31,357 bases of DNA from a virus, in the IMG/VR virus record IMGVR_UViG_3300008266_001284, positions 1-31,357 of that record; one strand, given 5' to 3'. Positions 31,193 to 31,357 of the stretch are shown one piece after another. Position numbers and translations under genes: made by a program. The first letter of the stretch is position 1. Each line of letters starts with the position of its first letter. Below the pieces are notes generated by a model, which was not told the origin of the DNA, ran no database searches, and saw nothing but the letters and a program-made list of their open reading frames with translations.

Positions 31193-31357
31193 TCCGTCTC
31201 TCCCAGTGCGGCGCGGTGGTATTCGAGGGCGGCCTCTCCGACACGCTTCCACGCAGCCATCGTGTGCGGGCACGCCTGTGCCCTGTTCTCGGCAGGTATC
31301 TGGTCGGGCCTGACATTCAGCCAAGCCGCCAGCATCGCCAGTTCGAGGGGTGTGCGT
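31189..31357 (-). CDS. Helical phage protein, 5' end outside the window
   Basis: Open to the window edge: at least 55 residues in frame ending TPLELAMLAAWLNVRPDQIP and later AAWKRVGEAALEYHRAALGE. The TGA at 31189 overlaps the next ATG by the usual four bases. The pattern TPLELAxLAAWLNVRPD is reminiscent of a small phage early protein. Its N-terminus is missing, so the start and length are unknown. Confidence 0.6.
   Translation of the reverse strand, partial: RTPLELAMLAAWLNVRPDQIPAENRAQACPHTMAAWKRVGEAALEYHRAALGETE

Noticed and set aside
1-31357. CRISPR arrays, tRNA genes and insertion sequences
   Set aside because: No evenly spaced direct repeats with unique spacers, no tRNA-like cloverleaf, and no transposase or terminal repeats were found by eye.

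Overview
The window is 31.4 kb of a GC-rich tailed bacteriophage genome (or prophage/metagenomic contig) with two converging gene blocks. Virion and lysis genes run on the + strand from 1 to 18790; replication, recombination and DNA-modification genes run on the - strand from 31357 to 18787. The blocks meet tail to tail with their stop codons overlapping in the four bases TTAA (18787-18790). The short-tail parts list (adaptor and nozzle-like proteins, several large Gly/Ala-rich internal-virion-like proteins, no tape measure, sheath or baseplate) suggests a podovirus. A GapR-like DUF2312 remnant and the base composition suggest an alphaproteobacterial host; this is inference. Terminase, portal, capsid and RNA polymerase genes are not seen and presumably lie outside.

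+ strand: a 5'-truncated fibre with an S74 self-cleaving chaperone (1-666), a small fibre-associated protein, a repeat-rich fibre (1073-2509) and a small beta-rich protein; a lysis region with small membrane proteins and a GH19 endolysin (2925-5417) that also holds a Dps/ferritin-resembling protein; then the tail adaptor (5433), a fibre/decorating protein, a nozzle-like protein, and a run of internal-virion/ejection candidates up to 18790. The last of these has an HDxFGH domain and a C-terminal region resembling ADP-ribosyltransferases. Most + strand genes overlap by 1 or 4 bases, so translation is probably coupled.

- strand, in transcription order: small early genes including a secreted peptide and a YdaS/Cro-like regulator; a PrimPol/PriCT/RecA-fold primase-helicase; small genes; a DUF2800 Cas4/RecB-like nuclease with an Fe-S signature; a DUF2815 ssDNA-binding protein; a truncated DUF2312; a helix-turn-helix protein; a family A DNA polymerase; a VRR-NUC nuclease; a Dam-type adenine methyltransferase directly coupled to a Mom-like acyltransferase; and an SNF2-type helicase. 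Together they form a self-contained replication/recombination set plus a probable DNA hypermodification (anti-restriction) unit.

Regulation: two - strand gaps (21673-21718 and 27681-27777) share TTGCAA, exactly 27 bases, then CATCAGCAACG just before a ribosome binding site, which looks like a phage promoter/leader. A related leader lies inverted in the gap before the helix-turn-helix gene. There it takes part in two overlapping inverted repeats that would bury that gene's ribosome binding site. This element and the Dam-Mom pair are the most interesting signals.
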